64,000 bases of DNA from an uncultured Collinsella sp. (GCA_905208635.1 CAJLPX010000008.1:1-64000), one strand, 5' to 3'; shown: positions 25,378 to 34,350, counted from the first letter of the stretch. Notes: generated by a model from the letters alone, not told the origin. Numbers and translations: made by a program.

Positions 25378-26172
25378 CTATTCCGCAGCACCGCTTTCGG
25401 TTCCATACGACGGCACGGGCGCCTCGACCACATGGTGATATCGATCGATATAGATGGCACGGGCCTCCAGGCGGCGCACCAAATCTTGATGGTGCGTACT
25501 CATCAAAACCGTCTTACCGGCAGCAACGTAGGCCAGCAAAAAGTTGACTACGATGTCGCACGAGTCCTCATCGAGCCCGTTGGTGGGCTCATCGAGCACT
25601 AGGATATCGGGGTTCATCGACACCACCGCAGCCAGCGCAACGCGCTTCTTTTGCCCGCCCGAAAGCTGATAGGGCGAGGCATCGACCAGATCGGCAACCT
25701 GGAACAGCTCCATGGCATCGCGGACGCGGCGCTCGAGCTCGTCTGTCGGCAGCCCCATCTGCGCGGGGCCAAAAGCAACTTCCTCGCCCACCGTAGCGCA
25801 GAACAGCTGGGCGTCGGCATTCTGGAACACAAAGCCCACGCGCTGATGAAAACGCTGAGCGGCTGCGGAATCCTTGAGATATGCCGCATCGATCACGTGC
25901 CCGCCAAACAGGTATATCCCTGCGTCCGCGAGTTCAAGGCCGTTAATAAGGCGCATAATCGTCGTCTTACCGCAGCCGTTGGGACCGAGTAGGGCAACGA
26001 GTTCACCACGATCGACCTGCAGCGACACACCATCGACAACCGTATGCCCCGCATAGGAGAACACCACGTCGCGAAACTCGATGAGCGGCACGCTCTTGGC
26101 GCCAGTAGCACCGCTTGCGCCCATCACGCCATTCGTATCGTTTGCCAAAACGTCGCCCTTCCCTATCCACAT
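25378..26172 (-). CDS. nikO: ECF metal transporter ATPase (NikO/CbiO)
   Basis: About 264 residues. The ABC ATPase motifs are complete: Walker A GPNGCGKTT, Q-loop VFQNADAQLF, signature LSGGQKKRVALA, Walker B ILVLDEPTNGLD and the switch His in STHH. The QNADAQLF phrase is typical of the CbiO/EcfA class. It energises metal uptake by the membrane components encoded upstream. The start is uncertain: ATG at 26172 is used, while TTG at 26148 has a better purine-rich site. Nickel is preferred over cobalt because of the NikR-type box before the operon. Confidence 0.9.
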   Translation of the reverse strand: MWIGKGDVLANDTNGVMGASGATGAKSVPLIEFRDVVFSYAGHTVVDGVSLQVDRGELVALLGPNGCGKTTIMRLINGLELADAGIYLFGGHVIDAAYLKDSAAAQRFHQRVGFVFQNADAQLFCATVGEEVAFGPAQMGLPTDELERRVRDAMELFQVADLVDASPYQLSGGQKKRVALAAVVSMNPDILVLDEPTNGLDEDSCDIVVNFLLAYVAAGKTVLMSTHHQDLVRRLEARAIYIDRYHHVVEAPVPSYGTESGAAE

Positions 26173-26192
26173 CGACGGCTCAGCCGCCCGCG

Positions 26193-27029
26193 CTACAGCA
26201 CGGCGCACAACACTGCCAGCAGCGCCACGCCGGCCGCATAGACCGCATCGCGCCAGCCAAAGCCGCTCCGCGCGGGAGTCGGATACGCACCGGCAAAGCC
26301 ACGACAAAGCATGGCCTCGTCCATCGCGCGGCTGCATTCCATCGCCTTGATAAACGTCATGCCCATGATACCCGCGATCGAATCGGTACGCGAAAATCCC
26401 TCAGGCGCACGGCCAACGCTGCGTAGCATGACCGATTCGCACAGATTGTGCGCCGTGCGACCCAGCACCTCGATGTGCTTGAGCGCCATATCAAACGTAA
26501 AGATGACCTCGTCGGGCAGCTGTAGCGTCTTGAGCGCCGCCGACATGCGGCTCCAGGTGAGCGTCCACGAAACGCCCAGCACGAACGACACGTTAATGAA
26601 CGTCTTGAGCGCGATCTTGAGCATGGCGCCCGCGGCAGAAGCGCCCAGCAGCAGGGCAGGCAGTGCCAGAACCACCGCAAGCCCCGTGGCGCCGAGCGCC
26701 GGTACAAAGGTCGCACGCAGCCCGCGTACGGGGCGCACGGCAACGAGCACCAGCGCGATGGCCGCCATCAACATGAGGTACAGCGGGCTCTGCGTCAGAC
26801 ACACGCACAGGACGCAAACGAACATCCCCACCAGGCGCACCGGAGCCGAAACGCAAGAAAGGGCGCGGTCGACCATCGACCCGCCCTCGTGCGCGCCTCC
26901 ACCCAGGCGAACCCGCTCAAGCAGGCTCGCCAGGTGCAGGACATTCTTTTGCATCACACGATGCCGAGCCCCCGCGGGCTCGTAACGCTCCTCGGCCGCA
27001 AGCCAACTAGGCAGCTCGGCTATTGCCAT
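26193..27029 (-). CDS. nikQ: ECF metal transporter transmembrane component (NikQ/CbiQ)
   Basis: About 278 residues with four to six hydrophobic segments. The CbiQ-type coupling motifs are visible: EVIFTFDMALKHIEVL and AMDEAMLCRGF, the latter an Ala-X-X-X-X-X-Arg-Gly coupling helix that contacts the ATPase. It overlaps the end of the M component by 23 bp, so translation is coupled. The ATG at 27029 is preferred to the GTG at 27035. Confidence 0.9.
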   Translation of the reverse strand: MAIAELPSWLAAEERYEPAGARHRVMQKNVLHLASLLERVRLGGGAHEGGSMVDRALSCVSAPVRLVGMFVCVLCVCLTQSPLYLMLMAAIALVLVAVRPVRGLRATFVPALGATGLAVVLALPALLLGASAAGAMLKIALKTFINVSFVLGVSWTLTWSRMSAALKTLQLPDEVIFTFDMALKHIEVLGRTAHNLCESVMLRSVGRAPEGFSRTDSIAGIMGMTFIKAMECSRAMDEAMLCRGFAGAYPTPARSGFGWRDAVYAAGVALLAVLCAVL

Positions 27030-28089
27030 GAGCACCGCTTTCCTTGACCGTCAGCGAGACCAGGCGGAATGTGATGGTGAGCACCGCCACGCCAATCACG
27101 CCGGACAGGATATACATGGCAGCCTGGCCGGCAAAGCCAAGACCCTGCTCCTCGGAATAGGCCTGCAGATAATCGCCCGTGGGCAGGGAATCGGCAAAGG
27201 TCGGGGTATCGAGACCGACCGAAGCCCGCAGGCTGTCGTCGCCAGCCTCCTGAACGGCGATCGCGGCGCCCTCGGCGTCCCACTCGCCCCAGGCGTCTCC
27301 GGTGGCCAGCAAGCCCAGCGGCGTGGCCACGACAAGCACGGCGACCAGGATAAGCGTGGGGATCAGGGAAGTCTTCTTGGCGGTACCATCGGCGGCAAGC
27401 TGGCCATCGACGGCCTCGGGCCCGACGATAATGCTCGGCGCCGTCTTCTTAATGAAACCGTAAATGGCGGCCGTCGCCACGCCCTCGATCACGCCGGCAA
27501 CCAGCATATGCGGGATCAACATGGCAGGAATAGCCACGGACAGCGGGAAGGGGCAGTACAGCGGCGCACCCGAAGCGTTGGTAAAGAGCATCGGCTGAAT
27601 ACCAAACTCGATTGCCGCGCACAGGGCCGCCAGACACAGGCCGACCCAACCGCTCACGATGGCAGAAACCGAGGTGCCCCAGCTCTTGTCGTGCAGGCGG
27701 CTGTTGAGCGCACGGAACACGATGGCGGCGGCAAACGGCAGCACAAAGGCCATGTTAAAGCAGTTGGCTCCAAAGGACAGGATACCGCCGTCGCCAAACA
27801 GCAGCGCTTGCAGCGCCAGCGCGACCGAAACCGCGATGGCCGCGGCCTCCGGGCCCAGCAGCAGCGCGATGAGCGCGCCGCCGACGGCGTGGCCCGTGGT
27901 GCCGCCGGGCAGCGGCACGTTGAACATCATGAGCAAGAAGGAGAATGCGGCGCAGATGCCCAGGAACGCCATATGCTCGCGATCGAGCGTGGCACGTACC
28001 TTCTTGATGCAGTGGACCCAAACGGGAACCATCGCCACCGCCATAACGGCATCGGTCTGCGGGGACAGATAATTATCGGGAATATGCAT
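27007..28089 (-). CDS. nikMN: ECF metal transporter substrate-binding fusion (NikM-NikN/CbiM type)
   Basis: About 360 residues. It starts MHIPDNYLSPQT, the CbiM/NikM N-terminus whose His2 chelates the metal. GGTTGHAVGGALIALLLGP and PHMLVAGVIEG follow, with seven or so membrane helices. The extra C-terminal part (from about residue 255), a membrane segment, an extracellular loop and another helix (AAMYILSGVIGVAVLTITF), corresponds to a fused NikN/CbiN-like domain. The ATG at 28089 is chosen for GAGAGGG upstream. First gene of the operon. Confidence 0.9.
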   Translation of the reverse strand: MHIPDNYLSPQTDAVMAVAMVPVWVHCIKKVRATLDREHMAFLGICAAFSFLLMMFNVPLPGGTTGHAVGGALIALLLGPEAAAIAVSVALALQALLFGDGGILSFGANCFNMAFVLPFAAAIVFRALNSRLHDKSWGTSVSAIVSGWVGLCLAALCAAIEFGIQPMLFTNASGAPLYCPFPLSVAIPAMLIPHMLVAGVIEGVATAAIYGFIKKTAPSIIVGPEAVDGQLAADGTAKKTSLIPTLILVAVLVVATPLGLLATGDAWGEWDAEGAAIAVQEAGDDSLRASVGLDTPTFADSLPTGDYLQAYSEEQGLGFAGQAAMYILSGVIGVAVLTITFRLVSLTVKESGAHGNSRAA

Positions 28090-28113
28090 GAGCCCTCTCA
28101 ATCAGAACGTTGT

Positions 28114-28141
28114 GTGTTACGTTTCCAACAATCCGTAACAC
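28114..28141. promoter_or_regulatory. Putative NikR operator
   Basis: Perfect inverted repeat GTGTTAC-N14-GTAACAC, located 25 bp before the M-component ATG. As I recall, GTGTTAC-N13/14-GTAACAC is the reported NikR box in some non-enterobacterial groups. A minus-strand -10-like TAGTAT lies just upstream, so a bound repressor would block initiation or clearance. No nikR gene is in the window. Confidence 0.6.
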
Positions 28142-28308
28142 CGACTCTGCATACTAACAAAAAGGCGCTCCGCCCACAACGCAGCACGCCCTTGCAATAC
28201 GTACGTTATTAGCCCAGGTCCACGCACCGCCCAATAAAGGGCCCATGCACTCCCAACTTTCCGGTCACCCGGAAGAAGGTGCGATCCGCTCGCAACAAGG
28301 TTAACGCA
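28142..28308 (-). other. Leader region between pheT and the metal transporter
   Basis: No gene. On the minus strand an imperfect hairpin (AAGG...CCUU) followed by UUUUUG lies near 28160-28193, which may be a weak terminator or attenuator. The cobalamin-riboswitch B12 box was looked for and not seen. Confidence 0.35.
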
Positions 28309-28403
28309 GGAACCCGCCCCCGAGAGGGGTTTTCTAAGGCAACATCCCGCAGCCGCGAAGTGGCGAGGACGTTGCCGTGAAAACCCCGCAGGGGGCGGGT
28401 TCC
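28309..28403 (-). repeat. Long 3'-UTR hairpin element after pheT
   Basis: Outer arms GGAACCCGCCCCC (28309-28321) and GGGGGCGGGTTCC (28391-28403) are perfect. Further arms are GGGGTTTTC/GAAAACCCC (28326-28334, 28379-28387) and GGCAAC/GTTGCC (28338-28343, 28371-28376). The apical core matches the element at 18274-18362. It begins 12 nt after the pheT stop. Confidence 0.8.
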
Positions 28404-28415
28404 GAACAGCAAAGA

Positions 28416-30869
28416 TTACGAGCGGACTTCGCCGTTTACGCCCTTGCACACCTTGGTGACGATCTTCTGGTGCGCCTTCTCGACCTCTTCGCTGGTAAGC
28501 GTGTGGTCGTCAGCGCGATACGTAAGCGCAAAGGCCATGGACTTCTTGCCCGCTCCAATGCGGACCGGATCGCGGTAGACGTCGAACAGACGCACACCCT
28601 CGAGCAGCTTGCCGCCGGCGCTGGTAATGCGGCGCTCAAGGTCCTCGCAGGTCACGGATTTGTCGACCACGATAGCCAGGTCGTGCTCAACAGCCGGGTA
28701 CTGCGAGAACTCGCGGTAGTTCTCCTGATTGCGGGCGCCCTTGATCAGCTTGTCCAGATCGAGCTCAAAGGCAACGACGACCTCATCGATGCCCATCGCC
28801 TCGCGCGCCTCGGGGTGAATCTCGCCGACCCAGCCTAGCACGGTGCCGCCGGACAGAACCTCGGCCGCACGACCCGGCTGCAAGAAAGCGTAGCCCTCGC
28901 CCTCGGCGGGACGGAAGCGAACCTTCTCGATGCGCAGCTGGGCAAGCAGCTCCTCGACAATGCCTTTGCCAGAGAAGAAGCGCAGCTTGCGGTACTTCAT
29001 GTTCCAGGACTGCTCACTCCACTGACCCGAGAGCACACCCGCCACGGACTTGGTCTCCTTGGGCAGGCTGGCGTTCTCGCGACCGTGGAACAGGCTGCCG
29101 ACCTCGTACAGGTGCACGTTGGGCGTGCCGTGGGCCTCGTTATAGGCCACGGATTGCAGCAGGCCCGGCAGCAGCGAACGACGCATCTCGGTCTGCTCGG
29201 CTACCAGCGGGTTCATGAGCACCACGGGGCAGCCGCGGCCCTCGGTGGACATGCCGATCTTCTCCAGGTCGCCCGGGGCGGCAAAGCCAAAAGTCGTGGT
29301 CTCGTTGAGGCCGCAGGCGCGCAGGATTTCGCCGACTTTGCGGGTGAGCTTCTGCTCGCGGGTCAGGCCGCCGATGTGGTTCTTGGCAGCCGGGATGGTC
29401 GCCGTCACACGGCCCATGCCCCATAGGCGCAGGACCTCCTCGATCAGGTCAATCTCGCGCGGCAGGTCGGGGCGGAAGCTCGGCGGAGTGACCATATAGT
29501 CGTCGCCGTCGCGCTCGACGGTGCAGCCCAGGCGGGTGAGCGAGCGCTCGATAAAGTCGGGCTCGATGTCGGCACCGCAGATGGCATGCACGCGGGCCAG
29601 GCGCAGCTTGATGCTGTCGATGGTCTTGGGCGCGGGGAACACGTCCACGTAGCCGGGAGCGACCTCGCCGCCGGCGATCTCCTCGATGAGCGCGCACGTC
29701 ACATTGGCAACGTCCACGCAGCCGGTCTCGTCGACCTGGCGCTCAAAGCGGATGGAGGCATCGGAGATCAACGACAGATCGCGGCTGGTGTGCGAGGTGC
29801 GGCCGGCGTTGAAGCAGGCGCTCTCGACCATAACGTCAACGGTGTCGTCCTCGATCTCGGAATCCATGCCGCCCATAACGCCAGCCAACGCCACGGGACG
29901 CTCGCCGTCGGTGATGAGGCCCATGCCGGCGTCGAGCACGCGCTCCTCGCCGTCGAGCGTCGTGAACTTCTCATCCTGCTGGGCAGCGCGAACCACCACA
30001 CGACGGTGGCCATCGCGCTCGGCAAAGGTGTCCAGGTCAAAGGCGTGCAGCGGCTGACCGGTGAGCATCATCACGTAGTTGGTGATGTCGACGATGTTGT
30101 TGTGCGGACGCACGCCCAGGGCGTTAAGGCGCTTGACCATCCAGTCGGGCGACGGGCCGACCTTCACGTTGCGCACGATGCGGGCGACATAGCGGTCGCA
30201 CAGGCCCTCGTCGGCAATCTCGACGGAAAGCTCGTCGTCGGTCGCGCGGCCAGTCTCCGCCTTGATGACGGGCAGCTCAACGTGGAAATCGCGATCGAAA
30301 ATGGCGCCGGTCTCGCGGGCCATGCCGATCATGGACAGGCAGTCGGGGCGGTTGGGCGTGATCTCGCAGTCGAGCACAGTATCACTCGAGCCCACATACT
30401 CGGCAAACGGCATGCCGCAGGGCGTATCCTCGGGCAGGATCATAATGCCAGAGTGGTCGCCGCCCAGGCCGAGCTCGCGTGCGGAGCAGTTCATGCCCAT
30501 GGACACGACGCCGCGAAGCTTGCTCTTCTTGATCTTGACGTCGCCGGGCAGAACTGCGCCGATCATGGCCGTGACGATGTGGTCGCCGGCCTCGAAGTTC
30601 TGCGCGCCGCAGACGATCTGCAGCGGAGCGGGATTGCCGTCAGCGTCGAGGTTCTTGTCACCCACGTCGACCGAGCACACATACATATGGTCGCTATCGG
30701 GGTGCGGGGTCTTGGTGAGCACCTTGGAGGTCACCACGTGGTCGAAGGATTCTCCCACGGTGTCAATCGCCTCGACCTCGGTGCCGGTACGGATATATTC
30801 GTCCGAAAGAGTCTTGGGATCCTCCGGAATATCGATCATGGTCTTGAGCCAGTCGTAAGAAACGCGCAT
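28416..30869 (-). CDS. pheT: Phenylalanyl-tRNA synthetase beta subunit
   Basis: 817 residues, full length. It begins MRVSYDWLKTMIDIPED and contains the tRNA-binding (EMAP-like) domain, the B3/B4 editing domain and, at the C-terminus, the ferredoxin-fold anticodon-binding domain (YREFSQYPAVEHDLAIVVDKSV). It forms the alpha2-beta2 enzyme with PheS. The gene follows pheS on the same strand after 160 bp that contain a long hairpin. The ATG is preceded by AAAGGAG. Confidence 0.97.
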   Translation of the reverse strand: MRVSYDWLKTMIDIPEDPKTLSDEYIRTGTEVEAIDTVGESFDHVVTSKVLTKTPHPDSDHMYVCSVDVGDKNLDADGNPAPLQIVCGAQNFEAGDHIVTAMIGAVLPGDVKIKKSKLRGVVSMGMNCSARELGLGGDHSGIMILPEDTPCGMPFAEYVGSSDTVLDCEITPNRPDCLSMIGMARETGAIFDRDFHVELPVIKAETGRATDDELSVEIADEGLCDRYVARIVRNVKVGPSPDWMVKRLNALGVRPHNNIVDITNYVMMLTGQPLHAFDLDTFAERDGHRRVVVRAAQQDEKFTTLDGEERVLDAGMGLITDGERPVALAGVMGGMDSEIEDDTVDVMVESACFNAGRTSHTSRDLSLISDASIRFERQVDETGCVDVANVTCALIEEIAGGEVAPGYVDVFPAPKTIDSIKLRLARVHAICGADIEPDFIERSLTRLGCTVERDGDDYMVTPPSFRPDLPREIDLIEEVLRLWGMGRVTATIPAAKNHIGGLTREQKLTRKVGEILRACGLNETTTFGFAAPGDLEKIGMSTEGRGCPVVLMNPLVAEQTEMRRSLLPGLLQSVAYNEAHGTPNVHLYEVGSLFHGRENASLPKETKSVAGVLSGQWSEQSWNMKYRKLRFFSGKGIVEELLAQLRIEKVRFRPAEGEGYAFLQPGRAAEVLSGGTVLGWVGEIHPEAREAMGIDEVVVAFELDLDKLIKGARNQENYREFSQYPAVEHDLAIVVDKSVTCEDLERRITSAGGKLLEGVRLFDVYRDPVRIGAGKKSMAFALTYRADDHTLTSEEVEKAHQKIVTKVCKGVNGEVRS

Positions 30870-30924
30870 CTAACTGGTCTCCTTTCATAAATGCGGCTTT
30901 GAGCCAAAAACTGCAACGGAGACG

Positions 30925-31022
30925 GGTTTTCCAAGTGCCGCAGATTGCCTTGAAAGAGGAGGGCCGCGTACTTAGGTACGCAACCGACGATTGAAAGGCA
31001 AGGTGCGGTGCTTGGGAAAGCC
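30925..31022 (-). repeat. Intercistronic hairpin between pheS and pheT
   Basis: Imperfect arms of about 28 nt (30925-30951 and 30995-31022) enclose a perfect small hairpin GCGTAC-TTAG-GTACGC (30966-30981). It starts 7 nt after the pheS stop. There is no U-tract, so it is more likely an mRNA stability or processing element than a terminator. Confidence 0.7.
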
Positions 31023-31029
31023 GCCGGGC

Positions 31030-32106
31030 CTAGAACTGATTCAGGAAACGCATATCGCCCGTCATGAGCGTTCTGAGGTCGGGCAGGTCGTAGCGCAGGG
31101 CCGCGACGCGCTCGGCGCCAATGCCAAAGGCGAAGCCGGTATACTTCTCGGGGTCGATGCCACAGTTGATAAGAACGTTGGGGTCGACCATGCCGCAGCC
31201 CAGGATCTCGATCCAGCCGCTGTGCTTGCAGAAGTTGCAGCCCTTGCCGCCGCAGACGTGGCAGCTCACGTCCACCTCGCAGCTGGGCTCGGTGAAGGGG
31301 AAGAAGTGCGGGCGGTAACGCGTCTTGCGATCCTCGCCAAACATGCACTTAACAAAGTAGTCGAGCGTGCCCTTAAGATCGCCAAAGGTGATGCCCTCGT
31401 CGACGACCAGGCCCTCGATCTGGTTGAACTGCGGCAGGTGGCAAGCGTCGGCTGTATCGGGACGGTAAACGGTGCCCGGGCAGATCATGTAGATGGGCGG
31501 CTTTTGCGACTCCATGGTGTGGATCTGCACGCCCGAGGTCTGGGTGCGCAGGAGCACGTCGGACTCGCCATGGGCGTGGGCCTCGGGGTGCGCGGCGCTG
31601 CCGGGGTTGTTGTCGACCACGTAGAAGGTATCGCGGGCCGAGCGGCTCGGGTGATCCATGGGGGCGTTGAGCGCGGTGAAGTTGTAGTAGGAGGTGTCGA
31701 CCATGGGGCCGGACTCGACGGTGTAGCCGATGCCGCAGAAGATGTCCTCGGCCTCCTCGATAATCTGCTTGATCAGGTGCTGGTGGCCGATCTGCGGACG
31801 GATGCCCGGCAGCGTGATGTCGACGGCGTCGTGCTCCAGTGCGCGCTTGAGGGCGGCGGCCTTCATCTCGGTGTTGCGCTCGTCGAGCATGCCCTCAATC
31901 AGCTGGCGCATCTCGTTGGCGCGCTTGCCCATGACGGGGCGATCCTCGGGGGCGAGCTTGCCCATCATGCGCATCAGGCCGGTGATGCGGCCCTTGCGAC
32001 CGAGCAGCTCAACGCGCGCAGCTTCGAGCTTGGCTGCGTCGTCGGCGCCTGCGACGAGCTCCTTGGCCTCTTCCTCGAGTTTGACCAGATCATCAATCAG
32101 ACTCAT
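31030..32106 (-). CDS. pheS: Phenylalanyl-tRNA synthetase alpha subunit
   Basis: About 358 residues. It contains the N-terminal coiled-coil (residues 1-90), class II motif 2 around PGTVYRPDTADACHLPQFNQIEG and motif 3 near the C-terminus (GFAFGIGAERVAALRY). A Cys-rich stretch CHVCGGKGCNFC is the insert seen in many bacterial PheS. ATG at 32106 with AAAGGGA upstream. The frame is open back to 32289 through the T-box. It is controlled by the T-box leader and co-transcribed with pheT. Confidence 0.97.
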   Translation of the reverse strand: MSLIDDLVKLEEEAKELVAGADDAAKLEAARVELLGRKGRITGLMRMMGKLAPEDRPVMGKRANEMRQLIEGMLDERNTEMKAAALKRALEHDAVDITLPGIRPQIGHQHLIKQIIEEAEDIFCGIGYTVESGPMVDTSYYNFTALNAPMDHPSRSARDTFYVVDNNPGSAAHPEAHAHGESDVLLRTQTSGVQIHTMESQKPPIYMICPGTVYRPDTADACHLPQFNQIEGLVVDEGITFGDLKGTLDYFVKCMFGEDRKTRYRPHFFPFTEPSCEVDVSCHVCGGKGCNFCKHSGWIEILGCGMVDPNVLINCGIDPEKYTGFAFGIGAERVAALRYDLPDLRTLMTGDMRFLNQF

Positions 32107-32191
32107 GTCTTCCCTTTCGTCTCTCGCGCTCTCCGTTTGCCGAGGCGGCTGCCACCGTCTGGCGTTGTGAAAACGCGGCCCGGTTCGGTAA

Positions 32192-32480
32192 CAAAAAACC
32201 GCCCTCGGGCATGTGCATTGCCCAAGGACGGTTGAATTCCGCGGTACCACCTTGTTTGACCCGGCGGATGTCTGGCCCGCCGCGCCCACTCTGTACCCCT
32301 TGTCGCGAGGCTCACGGCTTCCCTACTGGGGCTTCGCCGCCGCTGGCCGCGTGCCCGTTGAGGTCGCTGCTCGGGAGTGAACGCTTGGCCCTTGTCACCA
32401 CAGGAAGGCTCGCAGCCCATGACCTTCCCTCTCTTGCCGGCGACGCGGCGGGCAAAACCCTCTCCGTCAACGCATTGGGC
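32192..32480 (-). promoter_or_regulatory. T-box leader (tRNA-Phe sensing) of pheST
   Basis: The minus-strand RNA contains the antiterminator box AAGGTGGTACCGCGG (32239-32253) followed by a terminator hairpin (arms near 32197-32209 and 32221-32234) and UUUUUU. About 230 nt of stem I and II sequence precede it. A UUC codon at 32379-32381 is the likely Phe specifier, in the expected place on the 3' side of stem I. Uncharged tRNA-Phe would stabilise the antiterminator. A -10-like TATCCTATAG lies near 32480. Confidence 0.92.
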
Positions 32481-32610
32481 TATAGGATAACACATTCTGC
32501 GTGTGCATCGCCGCGTTCCGTTTTGTTCGCACTGGGTACAAGGCAGGTAGCTGTGCAAACTGGCCGCGCACCCACCCGAGGCGCTCGGCTCACGAGATCA
32601 AGGATATGGT

Positions 32611-34185
32611 ATGGGAAAGAACAAGGATAAGATGGCCAAGCCCGCAGCGGATAAGACGCCCAAAGGCATGAAGGTCGATAAGGCTGTCAAAAAATTCCGT
32701 AAGCTCGAGGGCAAGCTGTGGACCCGCGAGTACCTGCTCAAGATTGCCGAGTTTGACGGCGCGACCATTGCTCCCGCCAACGGCGCCGCAGCGCGCGCCG
32801 ATGCCATGGGCACCCTTGCCGGTGAACATCACAAGCTCCTGACCAGCAAAAAGTCTGTCGAACTTGTGCGCTCGCTGGCACGAGAGACCGTCGCAGGCGG
32901 ACATGTAGACGACCCGCAGCTGCTCGACGAGATCCGTGTGCTCGGCCGCGACCAGCGCGAGGCAAGCGCCATTCCCACCGAGGAGGCTGAGGCCTGGACC
33001 AGGCTCACCTGCGAGGCCGACGCCGTGTGGCACAAGGCCAAGACGGCCAATGACTGGGCGAGCTTTGAGCCCTATGTGGATAGAATCGTCGCCCAACTTA
33101 AGCATCAGGCCGAGCTCATGGATCCCAGGCGCGACCCATACGATGTTTGGCTCGACCAGTACGAGCGCGGCCTTTCCGCCAAGAGCTTCGACGCGTTTTG
33201 CGATGAGGTCAAGGCGACGGTCGTGCCGCTCGTGCACGCCATCGGCGAGCGCGGCCAGCAGCCCGCTGCCGACTTTTTGCACGCCCGCGTGCCAGAGGCC
33301 GCCCAGCGTGCCATGAGCTTCGACCTTATGAAGCTTGTCGGCCTGGACCTGGACGACACCACGCTTGCCTTTACCGAGCACCCGTTTAGCGAGGGCTTTT
33401 CCGTGGGTGACGCGCGCATCGCGACGCACATCTATGAGGACGACTGCATCTCCAACGTCTACAGCATCATCCACGAGGCCGGTCACACCATGTACGAGCT
33501 GGGCGTGAACCCCGCCTACGCGCGCACCTGCCTGGAGGGCGGCACCTCCATGGGCATCCACGAGAGCCAGAGCCGCTTCTTTGAGAACACCGTGGGCCGC
33601 AGCCGCGCCTTTATGGGACCGCTGCTCGAAGTGCTGCGCCGCCACGCGCCCGAGGTCTACGGTAGCGTGGACGAGGATACGCTCTACCGCGCCGTGAACA
33701 TCGCGCAGCCGTCGCTGATCCGCACCGAGGCGGACGAGCTCACCTACCCACTGCATATTATGGTGCGCTACCAGATCGAGCGCATGCTGTTTGCCGGCGA
33801 GGCCACGGCCAAGGACATCCCCGCGCTTTGGAATCGTTTTATGGACGAGTATCTGGGCATTCCCGTTCCCGACGACACGCGCGGCTGTCTGCAGGATACG
33901 CACTGGAGCGGCGGCTCGTTTGGCTACTTCCCCACGTATGCACTGGGTAGCGCCTACGACGCCATGTTTGTGCCGGCCATGTGCCGCGACGGTGTCGACC
34001 TCAACGGCGCCTGTGCGAGCGGCGACTTGGCACCCGTCCGCGCGTGGCTGGGCGAGCACATTTGGCAGTGGGGCCGCGCCAAGGACGCGCCGGAGCTCAT
34101 CAAGGGCGCCTGCGGCATGGCGTTCGATGCCCGCTACTACTGCAGCTACCTGCAGGACAAGTTCACCACGCTGTACGAGCTGTAA
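32611..34185 (+). CDS. M32 family carboxypeptidase (carboxypeptidase Taq type)
   Basis: 524 residues, normal for this cytosolic zinc metallocarboxypeptidase family. The zinc motif HEAGH is at residues 288-292, followed about 30 residues later by GIHESQSRFFENTVGRS, the family signature with the third ligand. LDQYERG and HPFSEGF are also typical. It removes C-terminal residues from peptides. The ATG has AAGGA 8 nt upstream. Divergent from the pheST T-box leader. Confidence 0.95.
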   Translation: MGKNKDKMAKPAADKTPKGMKVDKAVKKFRKLEGKLWTREYLLKIAEFDGATIAPANGAAARADAMGTLAGEHHKLLTSKKSVELVRSLARETVAGGHVDDPQLLDEIRVLGRDQREASAIPTEEAEAWTRLTCEADAVWHKAKTANDWASFEPYVDRIVAQLKHQAELMDPRRDPYDVWLDQYERGLSAKSFDAFCDEVKATVVPLVHAIGERGQQPAADFLHARVPEAAQRAMSFDLMKLVGLDLDDTTLAFTEHPFSEGFSVGDARIATHIYEDDCISNVYSIIHEAGHTMYELGVNPAYARTCLEGGTSMGIHESQSRFFENTVGRSRAFMGPLLEVLRRHAPEVYGSVDEDTLYRAVNIAQPSLIRTEADELTYPLHIMVRYQIERMLFAGEATAKDIPALWNRFMDEYLGIPVPDDTRGCLQDTHWSGGSFGYFPTYALGSAYDAMFVPAMCRDGVDLNGACASGDLAPVRAWLGEHIWQWGRAKDAPELIKGACGMAFDARYYCSYLQDKFTTLYEL

Positions 34186-34251
34186 GGATTGACCAGCACG
34201 CCATCGCCAACGCCAACCATGTTGACGCCGATGTCTTGGCAACGTCAGCGA

Positions 34252-34350
34252 AAACGGCCCCAAGCGAGCAAGGTGACGTGAAATGAAAGGGCGCTGACCT
34301 TCTGGTCGCGCCCTTGAAATTGAGCGTCAGATTGCCGCTTGGGGCCGTTT
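34252..34350. repeat. Long palindrome between convergent genes
   Basis: Perfect 15-bp outer arms (34252-34266 and 34336-34350) surround a second strong stem: AAGGGCGC/GCGCCCTT (34287-34294, 34308-34315) capped by GACC-TTCT-GGTC. It lies between the convergent M32 peptidase and glmM and may work as a bidirectional terminator, though U-tracts are short. Confidence 0.75.

Noticed and set aside
28090..28308. Cobalamin riboswitch before the metal ECF operon
   Set aside because: The B12 box (AGCCAGGAGACCTGCC-like) was looked for on the minus strand and not found; the NikR-type palindrome explains control better.
32211..32630. 139-residue plus-strand ORF in the pheS leader
   Set aside because: This DNA is the T-box on the opposite strand; no ribosome site or domain.
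32590..34263. 557-residue minus-strand ORF opposite the M32 peptidase
   Set aside because: Complementary-frame artefact of a GC-rich coding sequence; the plus strand carries the clear HEAGH enzyme.
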